64,000 bases of DNA, taken from assembly GCF_949987515.2 (NCBI RefSeq), contig NC_082698.1, positions 30,346,070-30,410,069 of the forward strand, in the 5' to 3' direction. Source of the DNA: Delphinus delphis (taxonomy: Eukaryota > Chordata > Mammalia > Artiodactyla > Delphinidae). Positions 22,085-33,079 of the stretch are shown in pieces. Numbering within the stretch: the first letter of the stretch is position 1; every line of letters starts with the position of its first letter. Below the pieces are notes generated by a model. It saw only the letters and a list, made by a program, of their open reading frames with translations. It had not been told where the DNA came from and did not search any database. The position numbers were made by a program, and so were the translations under genes.

Positions 22085-23090
22085 CTGGTGGGAGTGTTAT
22101 ATTTGTTCAGCCACTTTGGGAAAAATCGGCAGTGTCTGCTAAAGCTGGCCACCTAGCCTGTAAGTAAGTTATTCCACTGATATGTCTAAACCCAACAGAA
22201 ATATGCTCACCAACAGTCTCGTACTGGAAGGACCCAAATGCTCATCAACAGTACAATGGACAGATGCGTGGTGGATGTGACAGGTGGAATAAGGCCACCG
22301 CCCAGATGTTCACATCCTGTGAATATGTTATCCTACATAGCAAGGCGGAATTAAGGTTGCAGATGGATTAAGGGCTTAATCAGCTGACCTTAAAGAGATT
22401 ATCCTGGATTACTAGGGTGGGCCAAGTGTCATAAGATTCCTAAAATGTGGAAAAGGGAGGCAGAAGGATCAGAGTTGGGGTGATGTGATATGAGAAAGAG
22501 TCAACCAGTCATTGCTGGCTTTGAAGATGGAAGGGGCCATGAGCCAAGGAATATGGGTGGCCTCTAGAAGCTGGAAAAGGCAAGGAAATAGATTCTTCCC
22601 TCAAGCCTCCAGAAAGAATGTAGCCCTGCCGACACCTTGATTTTAGCCCAAGGAGACCCATTTCTGACCTCTGACCACCAGAACCGTAAGATAATAAGTC
22701 TGTGTTGTTTTAAGCCACTAAATTTGTGGTAATTTGCTACAGCAGGAATAGGAAAGTAATACAGTGGAATTTTGAATACTACACAGCCATGAGAACAAAT
22801 GATCTATAATTACGTATAACAATATGGCTGAAGACCAGACATAAAAGTGCATACCATATGATTTCATATATATAAATACAAAAATGAGCAAAATGAATCT
22901 ATGCTACTAGAAGATAGAGTGCTCACTCTCGGGTGGGAGTGGACGGTGGGCAGTAATTAATGGCAAGTGGGAAAGAGGAAGTTCTCAGGTGCTGGTTACA
23001 GAGGTGTGTTCAGTTTGTGAAAATTCATTGAACTGTACACTTATGTGTGCTTTCCTCGATGTATATTATACCCTAATAGAAAATCTGTGT
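22085..23090 (+). mobile_element. L1 3' end split by an MLT1 LTR
   Basis: The left piece (to 22275) has ATGCTCATCAACAGTACAAT; the right piece (from 22764) continues with GTGGAATTTTGAATACTACA. It ends near GTATATTATACCCTAATAGA. Confidence 0.8.
22276..22763 (+). mobile_element. MLT1-type LTR (ERVL-MaLR), solo
   Basis: From TGTGACAGGTGGAATAAGGC to ...AATAGGAAAGTAATACA, with the MLT1 hallmarks TGCCGACACCTTGATTTTAG and GTGTTGTTTTAAGCCACTAA. A perfect 5-bp duplication GTGGA lies at 22271-22275 and 22764-22768. This is the size expected for this class and shows insertion into the L1. Confidence 0.88.
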
Positions 23091-23678
23091 GTGTGCGTGT
23101 GTCTAGTCCAGATCAGCCTGGACTAGATTTTGAGGGGCATGAAGGAAATTATTTTTAACTGTGTACTAATGATTTAAGGGTTTAGCTCTTAGAGAGAAGG
23201 TGAAAAGACTGGGGCAGGAAGGCCCAGGGACACTTCCTGGAGGTACTGCATAGAGCAGAGTATGTGAGGATGGGGGTCTGGGGTGCTGTGGAGCAGACGT
23301 GGACATCTTGGTGGCCCAGAGTTCAGTCATCCCGTATGTATTTATTGGGCTGGTGATGTTTCATGGGGAGTCCTCAGGGATGTCAGAGTCATGGGTGGGT
23401 GGATGAAAGGGTGGGACTAAGTGGTCCAGGAAGGTAGTACTGATGGAAGTGTGGCGTTAGATGAGAGGCCAAGGAGAAATTGAGGCTCTGGGGGATGGGC
23501 AGGGTGGGTAGAGTGTGTTTTGGGAGAGCCAGGCCACACTTAAGGCACTATTTCCCCAAAACGACTTTTAGGTGGTACTTTGGATGAACTCTCCAAATTT
23601 TATAGTGTTTATTTTAATGTGCAACAGAAAAATATAACTTGTATTCTGTCTGAATTTATAGATTCTTTAGGGCCAGGC
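23091..23678. other. Intergenic, nothing recognised
   Basis: G-rich unique sequence with a short TGTG run at 23087-23102. A small perfect hairpin, CTAGTCCAG-ATCAGC-CTGGACTAG, lies near 23102-23126. Confidence 0.5.
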
Positions 23679-23693
23679 TAAACTGTATATTTG

Positions 23694-23896
23694 TTTATTT
23701 ATTTACTTTTGGTTGTGCCGGGTCTTAGCTGCCACAGGAAGGCTCCTTAGTTGTGGCTCCAGGGCTCCTTAGTTGTGGCCTGTGAACTCTTAGTTATGGC
23801 ATGCATGTGGGATCTAGTTCCCTGACCAGGGATTGAACCTGGGCCCCCTGCATTGGGAGCACTGAGTCCCATCCACTGCACCACCAGAGAAGTCCC
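23694..23896 (-). mobile_element. Older tRNA-derived SINE (BovA/CHR-like)
   Basis: Minus strand, more diverged, with TAGTTCCCTGACCAGGGATT in the body. The duplication TAAACTGTATATTTG / TAAAGTGTATATTTG lies at 23679-23693 and 23897-23911. Confidence 0.85.
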
Positions 23897-24181
23897 TAAA
23901 GTGTATATTTGAACTAGTGTCAAATTTAAAACTGTTGAGTAAGAAATAGAAAAGTGGCCTGCCTATGTGACAGAAATACAGAGGTTTGCTATGACTGAGG
24001 TTTGGTCAGCATTACTGTGGGCAAGGTGGTGAAGGGGAAGAGAATAGGGTAGTTTCAAGTATCGGGAGAATTTCTCCACAATAGAATGGGGGTCACAGGA
24101 TGGAGTGGGTGGCAGGGGAGAAGGTGAGACCTGACATAGGAGCTGAGAACAGGCCTGGTGGCTGAGCGGGGTTTTGTAGAG

Positions 24182-24342
24182 CAGTGGCTCTGAACTTGAC
24201 CATCAGAATCACTTGGAGGATGTGTTGCAGCATTGCTGGCTTTTCCCCTGGAGTTTCTGATTCAGTTGGTCTGTTTACATTTCTAACAAGTTCCCGGGTG
24301 ATGCTGATGCTGCCGGACCAGGGACAACACTGAGAACTGCTG
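24182..24342 (+). mobile_element. MER5A (hAT-Charlie) DNA transposon
   Basis: CAGTGGCTCTGAACTTGACC at the start, AACAAGTTCCCGGGTGATGC inside, and TGAGAACTGCTG at the end fit MER5A, close to full length. Confidence 0.8.
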
Positions 24343-24727
24343 ATGTAGAGGTGGCAGTGAGTGAGCACTTTGTGACCCACCAGTCGTGGGTGTGGAATGC
24401 AGGGGCTGGAGGGGAGGGGCAGCTCACTGCGGGAAGGGGAGGAGTAGGTGTGTGGAGTGCGAGACACCCAGGCAGAAAGGCAGACTCGGTCTTGCCTGGA
24501 AGGGTGCAGAGTGCCTAGTTGGTGCCAAGGGTTGGGGGCCGCCCAGGAGGGCCACAGCTGGAGCTGGTCCTCCACAGTTAGGGAGCCTGATTACTCAGCT
24601 AAGGCACCTGCAACTTAGCAATAATGTGGGAAAAGAGAAGCAAATCAAGAGCCTCTGTTGGTGCTCAGGGGAGGCCACCTCCTCTAGTTTTCCTGGCACT
24701 TTGATCAGCTCTGAGAGGAAGGAAACC

Positions 24728-24925
24728 AACTTCTATTGAGCACCCACTGCACCTGAGGAGTTTTATATGCCTTATCACATTTAATCATCAAAATCCCAGG
24801 ATTTTGATGATTAAATGTGATAAGGCCCTGGGAAGTGAAGGGACATGCTCATTGTTGTCTAGACAGACCTGGGATGCAATCAGCCCTGGGCCTGGCTTGT
24901 CTAATTAAACCTCCCTGCTGCTTTC
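24728..24925 (-). repeat. MIR with an internal palindrome
   Basis: A MIR in reverse orientation: TTCTATTGAGCACCCACTGC, then TTATCACATTTAATCATCA, then GGCCCTGGGAAGTGAAGGGA. Where the MIR should continue with CAACAACCCTATGAGG-type sequence, it instead has an inverted copy of its own preceding 28 bp. Confidence 0.75.
24769..24826. repeat. Perfect 28-bp inverted repeat, 2-nt spacer
   Basis: The left arm 24769-24796 begins GCCTTATCACATTTAATC. The right arm 24799-24826 is its exact reverse complement. The spacer is CA. The arms stop matching at the next base outward. Confidence 0.97.
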
Positions 24926-24944
24926 CCTGCGCCAATACTATCAT

Positions 24945-25125
24945 TTCAACATGCAATAAATATAAAACCAATATTTAATCATTATAAACAATTGTGAAAT
25001 ATTTTACGTGTTTTTGCATTCAGTCTTCAAGATCTAGTATGTTATATACACCTACAGCACATCTCAATTTTGATAAGCCACATTTCAAGAGCTCAATAGC
25101 CACCACATCTCACTACACTACTCCC
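24945..25125. mobile_element. hAT-type DNA transposon fragment
   Basis: ATCATTTCAACATGCAATAA to AGCACATCTCAATTTTGATA and AAGAGCTCAATAGCCACCAC. This is the same family as 18505-18815, opposite orientation, truncated. Confidence 0.55.
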
Positions 25126-25184
25126 CTGAGCTGCCTTCGGGGATAAGACCGTCCAGGTACATGTGCCTGTAATCACCATTTCGG

Positions 25185-25198
25185 CCACCAGATGGCGC
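25185..25198 (+). promoter_or_regulatory. Consensus CTCF-type motif
   Basis: CCACCAGATGGCGC matches CCASYAGRKGGCRS at all 14 positions, in non-repeat intergenic sequence with a CpG at its end. It is about 30 kb upstream of SLIT1 and about 10 kb past ARHGAP19. Confidence 0.45.
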
Positions 25199-25620
25199 AG
25201 GTGACCTTCCCCCCAGTTAATGCCTTAGGAGTTAGCGATCAGGTGGGTGGGAACCACTCTTCAATCTCCGTCTTTAATTTATTTGTTTAAATTTTAGCCA
25301 GAAGTAAGCTGAAAAGATTCCATTATAAACTTACTCTAGAAATAAACACATGTAGCTGGGTCCATGTGTGTCTGGGGCAATTGAATAATTGGGAGTTCTC
25401 CAAGTTAATATCCATGTAAAATATGTTTATTAAAGGATAAGTAGTAAAAGCATGCTAATATAAAGCTTATACATGTTAGTAAAACAATAGTAATGGTAGC
25501 AATTGTTTAGAACTTAGGCAAACGAAAGGCATTTTTGGTGAGTATTTTCTCATTGACATTCTTTAGAACTGCAGGTATATGGTGATAATAAAAAGCAGAT
25601 CAACTATTAGTTGATAATTT

Positions 25621-25910
25621 TTTAAAACATCTTTATTGGAGTATAATTGCTTTACATTGTTGTGTTAGTTTCTGCTGTATAACAAAGTGAATCAGCTATA
25701 TGTATACATATATCCCCATATCCCCTCCCTCTTGCATCTCCCCTCCCTCTCACCCTCCCTATCCCACCCCTCTAGGTGGTCACAAAGCACAGAGCTGATC
25801 TCCCTGTGTGATGCAGCTGCTTCCCACTAGCCATCTATTTTACATTTGGTAGTGTATATATTCCATGCCACTCTCTCACTTCGACCCAGCTTACCCTTCC
25901 CCCTTCCCCA
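25621..25910 (-). mobile_element. L1, 5'-truncated, young cetartiodactyl type
   Basis: Antisense L1 3' UTR (ACATCTTTATTGGAGTATAA, TATACATATATCCCCATATC). The duplication TAGTTGATAATTT / TAGTTGACAATTT lies at 25608-25620 and 25911-25923, so this short copy is complete as inserted. Confidence 0.9.
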
Positions 25911-26019
25911 TAGTTGACAATTTAAAAAATCTTCTGTGGACAACTGACTCCCTTGTGGCCTGCATCCAAGGGGAGCTGGTCCAACCATCACACCCTTGGT
26001 CTACCAGTGGTACCTGCTA

Positions 26020-26180
26020 TCCTGGGGCTTTTGTTCTGTTTCAAGTATGGGGAAACTGAGCATAGTGAGGCAACTTGCTGCAATTCACATCCCATGGGTG
26101 TTGATGGCCAACCTAGAACTAGAAGTCAGGTGCTCTGGACTCCCTGTTCAGTGCTCTTTTCGCTGTGCCATTCTGTTTGA
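26020..26180 (-). repeat. MIR
   Basis: TATGGGGAAACTGAGCATAG followed by the AACCTAGAACTAGAAGTCAG block; reverse-oriented MIR, approximate ends. Confidence 0.6.
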
Positions 26181-26389
26181 GACGTGGCAGTTGCAGCCAT
26201 ACTGTTTCTCATATCCCTTTGTACATGAGAAAAAAAAAAACCTGAGCTTGACACAGTGGCCAAGAGCCCAGCCCCTGCAGTGCCACTTCCAGGCTGGGCC
26301 CAGGGGGGCTCAGAAAATTGTTGAGTGAATGAGGAAAAAAAGGAAAGAAATGCCCTCCAGACATTTTAGAAGCTTACCATTCCTGGAGG

Positions 26390-27610
26390 TGAGGGAATCA
26401 GTCAGCCAGCCGTCTGGTGGCAGATTGATTATACTGGACCTCTTCCATCATGGCGGGGCATCAATTTGGTCCTCATTGGAATAGACACTTATTCTGGATA
26501 TGGATTTGCTACCTCTTCCTGAAATGCGTCTGCCAACCCAACCATCTGTGTGCTCACAGCAAACTTCATTCACTGTCCTGGTATTCTTTCTACATAGTAT
26601 TGCTTCTGACCAGGGAACACATTTCAGAGCAATGTAAGTGCAGCAACAGATTCATACACATAAGAATTCACTAGTCCCACCACATGCCAACCCAGAAGCA
26701 GTTTGCCTGATGGAACTATGGGATGGCCTACTGAAGACTCGGTTATGTTACCAGCTGGCCTGAAAAGTTGGGGTTCTGTCTTACGGGATGCACTATGTGC
26801 TTTGAATCTGTGGCTGTTTCTCCGCAGTAGTCAAGGGGTGGAAATGGGAGGGTCTCCTCTCACTGTTACATCTAATAACTTACCTGCAGAATTGTTTCCC
26901 CCTGTCTGTGTAACTTTGAGTTCTGCTGGTTTGAAGGCCTTAGTTCTGATGGCAGAGTGCTTCCGTCAGGGGACACCACAATGATTCCATTGAACTGAGT
27001 CTGCCACTTGGCCATTTTGGGCTCCTCAAACCAAAAAATTGGAAAAATTGGGTGCTGCTATGCAACGGGGCAGAACAACTATATCTGCAACTTTGGGGCA
27101 CCTCTTAGTACTTCCACATAAATTGTAGAAGTTAATGGAAAACTATAGCAACCAACAAAAGATGGGGCCACTGAGGATTCAGATCTTTCAGCAATGAAGG
27201 TTTGGGTCACTCCGCCAAGTAAAGGACCCTGATCAGCTGAGGTATTGGTAGGCAGTGAAGGGAACCTAAATGAATGAGTAAAGGAAGAAGGAATTTATGA
27301 ATATCAACTATGGGCTTGCGACCAGCTGCAGACTGGGGACTCTATGTAGCAGCCATGCACATTTTTTTCCTTTACTTGCTCTGTGTGTTTGTTAGTGTAT
27401 TAACTAATTTCTTTGTTCTCCTCTTTTCTTCTTATTTTATATATGGATATTATTGTAAGTTCACTTTACAAATGTACTCAAGGGGGACTGGCATTGAATT
27501 TGAGAAGTAGTCTAACCCTTTCAGGGATGGAAACTGTGACTGTTGGCCGGACATGGATACAGTGACTCTTGGGACTTTGTCTATATGCTTCAACTTATAT
27601 AAAAGGTCTA
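26390..27610 (+). pseudogene. ERV-L-type endogenous retrovirus fragment: decayed integrase and 3' part
   Basis: The + strand holds a fossil retroviral pol 3' end. All three acidic positions of an integrase core can be located: Asp codon 26427-26429, Asp codon 26608-26610 and Glu codon 26713-26715. The first is in a different frame from the other two. Stop codons lie at 26520-26522 and between the second Asp and the Glu. At least one frameshift separates the first two acidic residues. Family context (as I recall it, ERV-L/class III) fits the surrounding residues. The part at 27290-27610 resembles the non-coding 3' region of such elements. No LTR pair, gag, protease or env was recognised, and the fragment cannot be functional. 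Confidence 0.72.
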
Positions 27611-27629
27611 GAAGAGGTAAATCTATAAT

Positions 27630-28115
27630 CAAGAGAATCCACAGAAAGTAGATTAGTGTTTCCTAGGGCTGAAGGCAGGGCGTTGGGGGAAATGGGCAGT
27701 GAGTGCTGATGAGTCAGGGGTTTCTTTCTGGGGTGATGAAAATGTTCTAAAATTGAGTGTGGTAATGGTTGTGCAATTCTGCAAATATACTAAAAAGCCA
27801 CTGAATTGTACACTTTAAATGGGTGGATTGTATGGTACGTAAATTATATCTCAATAAGGCTGGTTTATGGGCTTCCCTGGTGGCGCAGTGGTTGAGAGTC
27901 CGCCTGCAGATGCAGGGGACATGGGTTCGAGCCCCGGTCCGGGAAGATCCCACATGCCGCGGAGCGGCTGGGCCCGTGAGCCATGGCCGCTGAGCCTGCG
28001 CGTCCGGAGCCTGTGCTCCGCAACGGGGGAGAGGCCACAAGAGTGAGAGGTCTGCGTACCGCAAAAAAAAAAAAAAAAAAAATAAGGCTGGTTTTAAAAA
28101 AAAAAGATATTCAGA
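27630..28115 (+). mobile_element. L1 3' end carrying a SINE
   Basis: GAGAATCCACAGAAAGTAGA to the 3' end TATATCTCAATAAGGCTGGT and poly-A at about 28095-28105, interrupted at 27867-28080. Confidence 0.85.
27867..28080 (+). mobile_element. CHR SINE, short type, intact promoter boxes
   Basis: Plus strand, starting GGGCTTCCCTGGTGGCGCAG. The pol III B-box-like GGTTCGAGCCC is intact at about 27925. A perfect target-site duplication AATAAGGCTGGTTT lies at 27853-27866 and 28081-28094. Confidence 0.95.
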
Positions 28116-28289
28116 GAAAAATCTTCGCCCTGCATTTGTTCCCCCACTTCCCCATTCCCTCCTGTAGCAGTATCCATTATTATCAATGTATTGTGTGTGC
28201 TTCTGGAGATGATACACAAACACACACACACATAGCGTAGTTTTTATATAGGTTGGTAGTGCACCATACAAACTATTCTGTACTTGCTT

Positions 28290-29130
28290 TTCTTTTCTTG
28301 ATTCTTTGAGCTACTCACAATCCTTGAATTCATTGCTTTTCTCACTTAATTTTTAAAAAATTATTTAAACTTTATATATTTAAATTATATAAATTTTAAT
28401 TTTTTTAAATATACCTTGGAGTCCATTTCACATTAGTACACAGAGAGATGCCTCGTTCTTCTTAGTGTCTGCACAATATTCCATTGTGTGGGTGCATCTG
28501 GTGGTTGGCTGAATAATGGCCCCCAAGAAGGTAGCCACATCCTAAGCCCTGGAACCTGTGAATATTACTTTTATGGCAAAAAAGAACTTTGCCAATGTGA
28601 TTAAATTAAGGCTCTTGGATGGGGAGAGTGTCCTGGCTTATCTGTGTGGACCCTAAATGCGATCACATGTGTCCTTGTAAAGAGGGAGATTGAAGATTTG
28701 ACACCAAGAAGAGGAGGCAGGTGATCACAGAGGCAGAGTGATGTGGCCACAAACCAAGGGACGCCAGCAGCAACCCCACCAGATGTTGGAAGAGGAGAGG
28801 AAAGAATTCTCTCTTAGAGTCTCTGGAGGGATCACAATCCTGCCATTGCGTTGATTTCAGTCCAGCGATATTAATTTCAGGCTTCTGGCCTCCAGAACTA
28901 TGGGAGAATAAATTTCTGTTGAGTTAAGCCACCAAGTTTGTAGATTTTGTTACAGCAGCTATAGGAAATGAATCTTCACACTGATGGATATTTAGATTAT
29001 TTCTAATCTTTTGCTTTGCAAACAATGCTGTATTAAGTTGCCTTGAACATATGTCATTTCACATGTGAGTAAATCTATTAGGTAAATTATAGAAGTGGAA
29101 TTGCAGGATCAAAGAAATACAATGTTCTGC
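28290..29130 (-). mobile_element. Old LINE-like sequence flanking an MLT1 LTR
   Basis: AATATTCCATTGTGTGGGTG before and GATGGATATTTAGATTATTT / AGAAGTGGAATTGCAGGATC after the LTR read as one L1-like antisense element. The family assignment is tentative. Confidence 0.45.
28502..28976 (+). mobile_element. MLT1-type LTR
   Basis: Starts TGGTTGGCTGAATAATGGCC; has GATTAAATTAAGGCTCTTGG and GGCCTCCAGAACTATGGGAG near the end. The ends are decayed and no clean 5-bp duplication was found. Confidence 0.75.
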
Positions 29131-29204
29131 GTTCGTAATTTAGTTCTGCTGCTCGTGTCCAAAGAGCATTAATTCGCTTTGGATCCATGGGGCAAGTTCC
29201 CCCA

Positions 29205-29460
29205 TGGAACTTTCCCCAGTGTCATTCAAGACCCAGCTTAAAAGATACGTTCCCCAAGAAGCCTTCTTCTCACAGACAGAGCTCTTTGCTCCACGGCTGA
29301 ACTCCCACAGCACCTTGAATGCATCTCTCTCTCTGATCAAATTGTACCGTGTTTATATGACTGTCTCTCTCGGAGATGGTGAGCCCCTTCCGCGAAGGGC
29401 CTTTGCATCTCCCAGGCTTGGCGCAATGCCTGGAACATAGCAGGGCTCAGTAAATAGATG
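29205..29460 (+). repeat. L2 3' end
   Basis: GTCATTCAAGACCCAGCTTA, CAAGAAGCCTTCTTCTCACA and ATAGCAGGGCTCAGTAAATA follow the L2 order. Confidence 0.65.
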
Positions 29461-29817
29461 GAGAGCATGGAAGAAGGAAAGCTGCCTCTATCGGGGGCTG
29501 AGGATAGATGGCTGTACTAGGAGGTCCACCCTGACTGGATAACGCCAGGGCTCAGGCAGCTCAGGGAACTAGGCAGAGAGTTCTGGAATTGTGCATGCTG
29601 CCGTTGCACTGCAGAAGATAGAACCTGGAAATCCATCTGTGCAGGTTGTATATTTTGTATATTTGAGTGAACGTGAGGCCAATGATTCACTGTGAGGGGG
29701 GAGAACAAACCTGAGGACGGGCAAGACAGGGAGTCCCTGGGTTTCAGCTCAAATAGGAAAACCTTGGGTGGAGGTGTCGGTGGGCAGACCTGACCATTTC
29801 TGGAATCTCTTACTTCT

Positions 29818-30171
29818 TTTTTTTTTTTTGGCTGTGTTGGGTCTTCGTTGCTGCGCGCAGGCTTTCTCTAGTTGTGGCGAGCGGGGGCTACTCTTCGTTG
29901 CAGTGCACGGGCTTATTGCGGTGGCTTCTCTTGTTGTGGAGCACGGGCTCTAGGCACGCAGACTTCAGTGGTTGCGGTGCATGGGCTCAGTACTTGTGGC
30001 ACGTGGGCTCAGTAGTTGTGGCTCGTGGGCTCTAGAGCGCAGGCTCAGTAGTTGTGGTGCACGGGCTTAGTTGCTCCGCAGCATGTGGGATCTTCCCGGA
30101 CCAGGGCTCGAACCCTTGTTCCCTGCATTGGCAGGCAGATTCTCAACCAGTGTGCCACCAGGGAAGTCCCT
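29818..30171 (-). mobile_element. CHR SINE, long type
   Basis: Full long-type copy; the duplication CTCTTACTTCT / CTCTCACTTCT lies at 29807-29817 and 30172-30182. Confidence 0.9.
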
Positions 30172-30182
30172 CTCTCACTTCT

Positions 30183-31260
30183 AAGGAAGCCCTTTCTCAA
30201 TTTGCTGCATTGGCTCAGGACCACTTTGGCAAATGTGGGAGAGGAAGGCTGTGCACCAAACCTGCCCTGGGAAGCCAGCAGGGACCGTGGGGATGAACCA
30301 CCTCTTGTCCTGAGAACCCCTGCTTGCTGTCCACACGTGGCTATCAGCTGGCTGTGTGCATTAGATTTCCACAGACTTGTTAATGTAGCTTCCTCCTTTC
30401 ATGAAATGAATCTGGAGGTTTAGCTCTCAGGTTTTAGGATGAACCACGTGTGGAAATCACTTTCTTCTAACACCCAGTGCTGGCAAAGGTGCAAGGAGAT
30501 GGGGGGGATGACTTTTTTTCTGAATGGTAGTTTGGCAATAAGTATCAAGCCTTAAAATTTTCCCTTTGTATTATCATTAATTTTTTTTAGATGTGATGAT
30601 GTGGTTATGATTTAAAAGAGTCCTTTTTTTGTAGAGATACATACTGAAATATTTGTGGGTGAAATATACGGCATCTGGGTTTTGCTTCAGTATAATCCAG
30701 TGGAGGTGAGCGGCGTGGGTGGGTGTAGCTGAAGCAAGCTTGGGTTGATTATTGCTGAAGCGGCTGGATGAGGGGTTCAGGGCAGTTCATTATACTGTTA
30801 TCTCCACATTTATATATTAGAAAATTTTTCCATAATACAAAGTTAAAAAATAAAGTCCCCTTTGACCCAGCATTTCTGCTGTGGCAATGTCAGTCCAGCC
30901 TGTATCATATCTCACTGGGCTTTTCTGTTTTCATTCTTACCCCTCCTGGTCCAGAGGGCTCGAGCCTTGTTTGAGTTCCTCGAAGCCCTCAGGGCTCCCC
31001 CAGGCCCTCTGGGTCAAGGGCAATCTCTTGGCTGGCTGGCTGTAACCACTTCTTTCTCCAGCCCATCTCGGCGCTCTCTGCCCACCTGCCACCTAGGCTC
31101 TCAGATCCCAGAGCCTGCAGGTCCCTCTGGCCTCAGGGCCTTTGTCTGGAAGCTCTCCCCTCCCCCAAGCCCTTGTCCACATGGCAGCTGCTCTTTATCC
31201 AGTGTCAGGGTGAGCGTCGTCTCAGGGACACCTTCTTGGACTCCCAGCAGCGTCACACTT
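30183..31260. other. Intergenic, little recognised
   Basis: The part at about 30440-30860 (GATGATGTGGTTATGATTTA ... TTTTTCCATAATACAAAGTT) looks like the 3' end of an old retroelement, of uncertain family. The rest is GC-rich unique sequence. Confidence 0.4.
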
Positions 31261-31269
31261 CTCTGTTAA

Positions 31270-31475
31270 TCCCTCAGCATCCACATGGTTCCTTCACAGC
31301 TCTCACTACTCTGGGTGATTATTATAAACTCTGGTGATTCTTGGTTTTTCAGTGATGTCTGCCTCCCTCACTGGACCGTGAACTCCTGGGGAGTGGCTGT
31401 GTGGCTCACCATCACATCCCAGAGCCAAGCACAGGGGCTGGCACGTAGTAGGCATTCATTATTTAATGAGTAAAT
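31270..31475 (+). repeat. L2 3' end
   Basis: CTCACTGGACCGTGAACTCC and GGCTGGCACGTAGTAGGCAT match the L2 3' end. Confidence 0.7.
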
Positions 31476-32545
31476 TAATGCACAAGGAGGGCACATATTG
31501 GGAAAACCTTGGATGAAAAGAGTGTATGACATTCTGGGCAAAGCCTGCATGATACATTTGGCTTGCTGAGAAGGCACAGCTGGAAATGTAAGGTGGGGGC
31601 CAGAGCACAGGGGCCTGCCAGCTACATCAAGGGGACTGGTTTGGATTGTTCAGATCCAGGCGCCATCGAAGGTGGCAAGTGGAGGAGTGACGTGTGCTCC
31701 AGGCAGCCCCTTTGGCCGTCCATGGTGGGAAAGGAGAGCCAGGGGGCCAGCAGACTGGATGGGCTAACACTGGGGTCCTGAATAGGATCATGAGGCCTTG
31801 AGCTGAGATCAGGGTGGTGGCAATGGGGGTGCAGGAACAGAGTCAGTGTTTGCGGCAATTAATCCAACCCAGCAGCTCTCAGCCCTTCTTCCCTAAAGAA
31901 ACAGCACATCTGTACAGGAGGGATGGGAAGAGAGCCCCAGAGGGGTCTGGTGGCGATACAGTGTGTTCCACAGACACATCTTGGGTCACTAAGAGTTTTG
32001 CAAATGGTCCCTCCAGAGGCGGTCACCAGGAAACGATGATACAGCCCCGTGGCTTGGGGCAGGGCAGGGCCCTCATCCCTCTGGCCAGGAGCTGTGGAGA
32101 TAGCAGGGCCTGGCCCTGGTGAGTGGAAAGTTGGCTTGTTACGCAGGAAATCTCTCTGCAGCACTCCTTCATTTAGGGCTTGACTTGGGGCCAGTGGAAG
32201 GAGCTTGGGAGACCCTGGAGCCTGAGAAGCCACTTGGGCCTCTGCAGGCCTCCTGGTTGGGACCTCAGCTGGAGCCGGAAGGGGCTGCCATTCTCGATGA
32301 GCAGAGATGGCGAGAGCTGGGTTTGTGTTGCCCATCAGGAACGGGTTGCCCTGGGACCTGCCGCACTTCTGCTGTCCCAGCACGTGTGTCATACTTTCTC
32401 TCCGTCCCACAGGAGGCTCGTAATTGGTCGCAGAGATGGAGAGCAGGGCAGCAAGTCACCAGCTCTTCTCCTCGTGGGAAGTCGCTGTGGGGAGGCCAGA
32501 TGGTTGGGAAGATGCCGAGCAAAAACCTATATAACATCACCGGGG
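31476..32545. other. Intergenic unique sequence
   Basis: GC-rich, with overlapping ORFs on both strands up to 183 codons. None has a recognised family or splice context, and I see no element. Confidence 0.5.
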
Positions 32546-32833
32546 ACTTCCCTGGTGGTCCAGTGGTAAAGAATCTGCCTTACAATGCAGGGGACGTGGG
32601 TTTGATCCCTGGTCAGGGAACTAAGGTCCACATGTCGCAGGGCAAGTGCTGAGCTCGTGCACCTCAACTAGAGAGGCTGCGTGCTGCGAACTACAGAGCC
32701 CACGTGCCCTGGAGCCTGTGCGCCACAACTAGAGAGAAGCCCGGGTGCCGCAACGAAAAAGATCCCTCATGCCTCAACGAAGATGCTACGTGTCGCAACT
32801 AAGACCTGACGCAACCAAAAAAAAAAAAAACAA
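32546..32833 (+). mobile_element. CHR/Bov-tA-type SINE, long
   Basis: GGACTTCCCTGGTGGTCCAG at the start, CTAGAGAGAAGCCCGGGTGC inside, poly-A at the end. It is followed by a CA microsatellite that probably grew from the tail. Confidence 0.88.
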
Positions 32834-32842
32834 AAACAAAAC

Positions 32843-32845
<3 letters not shown>

Positions 32846-32895
<50 letters not shown>

Positions 32896-32911
32896 GTGTA
32901 TATATATATAT
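32846..32911. repeat. (CA)n then (TA)n microsatellite
   Basis: About 24 CA units and then about 9 alternating TA units, at the 3' end of the preceding SINE. Confidence 0.95.
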
Positions 32912-33079
32912 GTCCCTATATTCAGTGTGGACTGAATGGTTACTCCACACCATGCCCAGTGCCCGGCTCTGTAAATGTTCCTCGTTTCATTGGAGCTAGG
33001 TCCCCTTTCTTTCTCTCCCACAGAGCTCTATTCTTGTCTATTCTTATACAAGACTTCACATCGTAATAGAGATGTTCAT

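Noticed and set aside
27867..28080. tRNA gene suggested by an intact B-box-like GGTTCGAGCCC
   Set aside because: This is the tRNA-derived head of a CHR SINE. It lacks a full cloverleaf and ends in poly-A with a target-site duplication.
31859..32410. Overlapping ORFs of 102-183 codons on both strands
   Set aside because: GC-rich unique DNA with open frames on both strands; no homology recognised and no exon signals.
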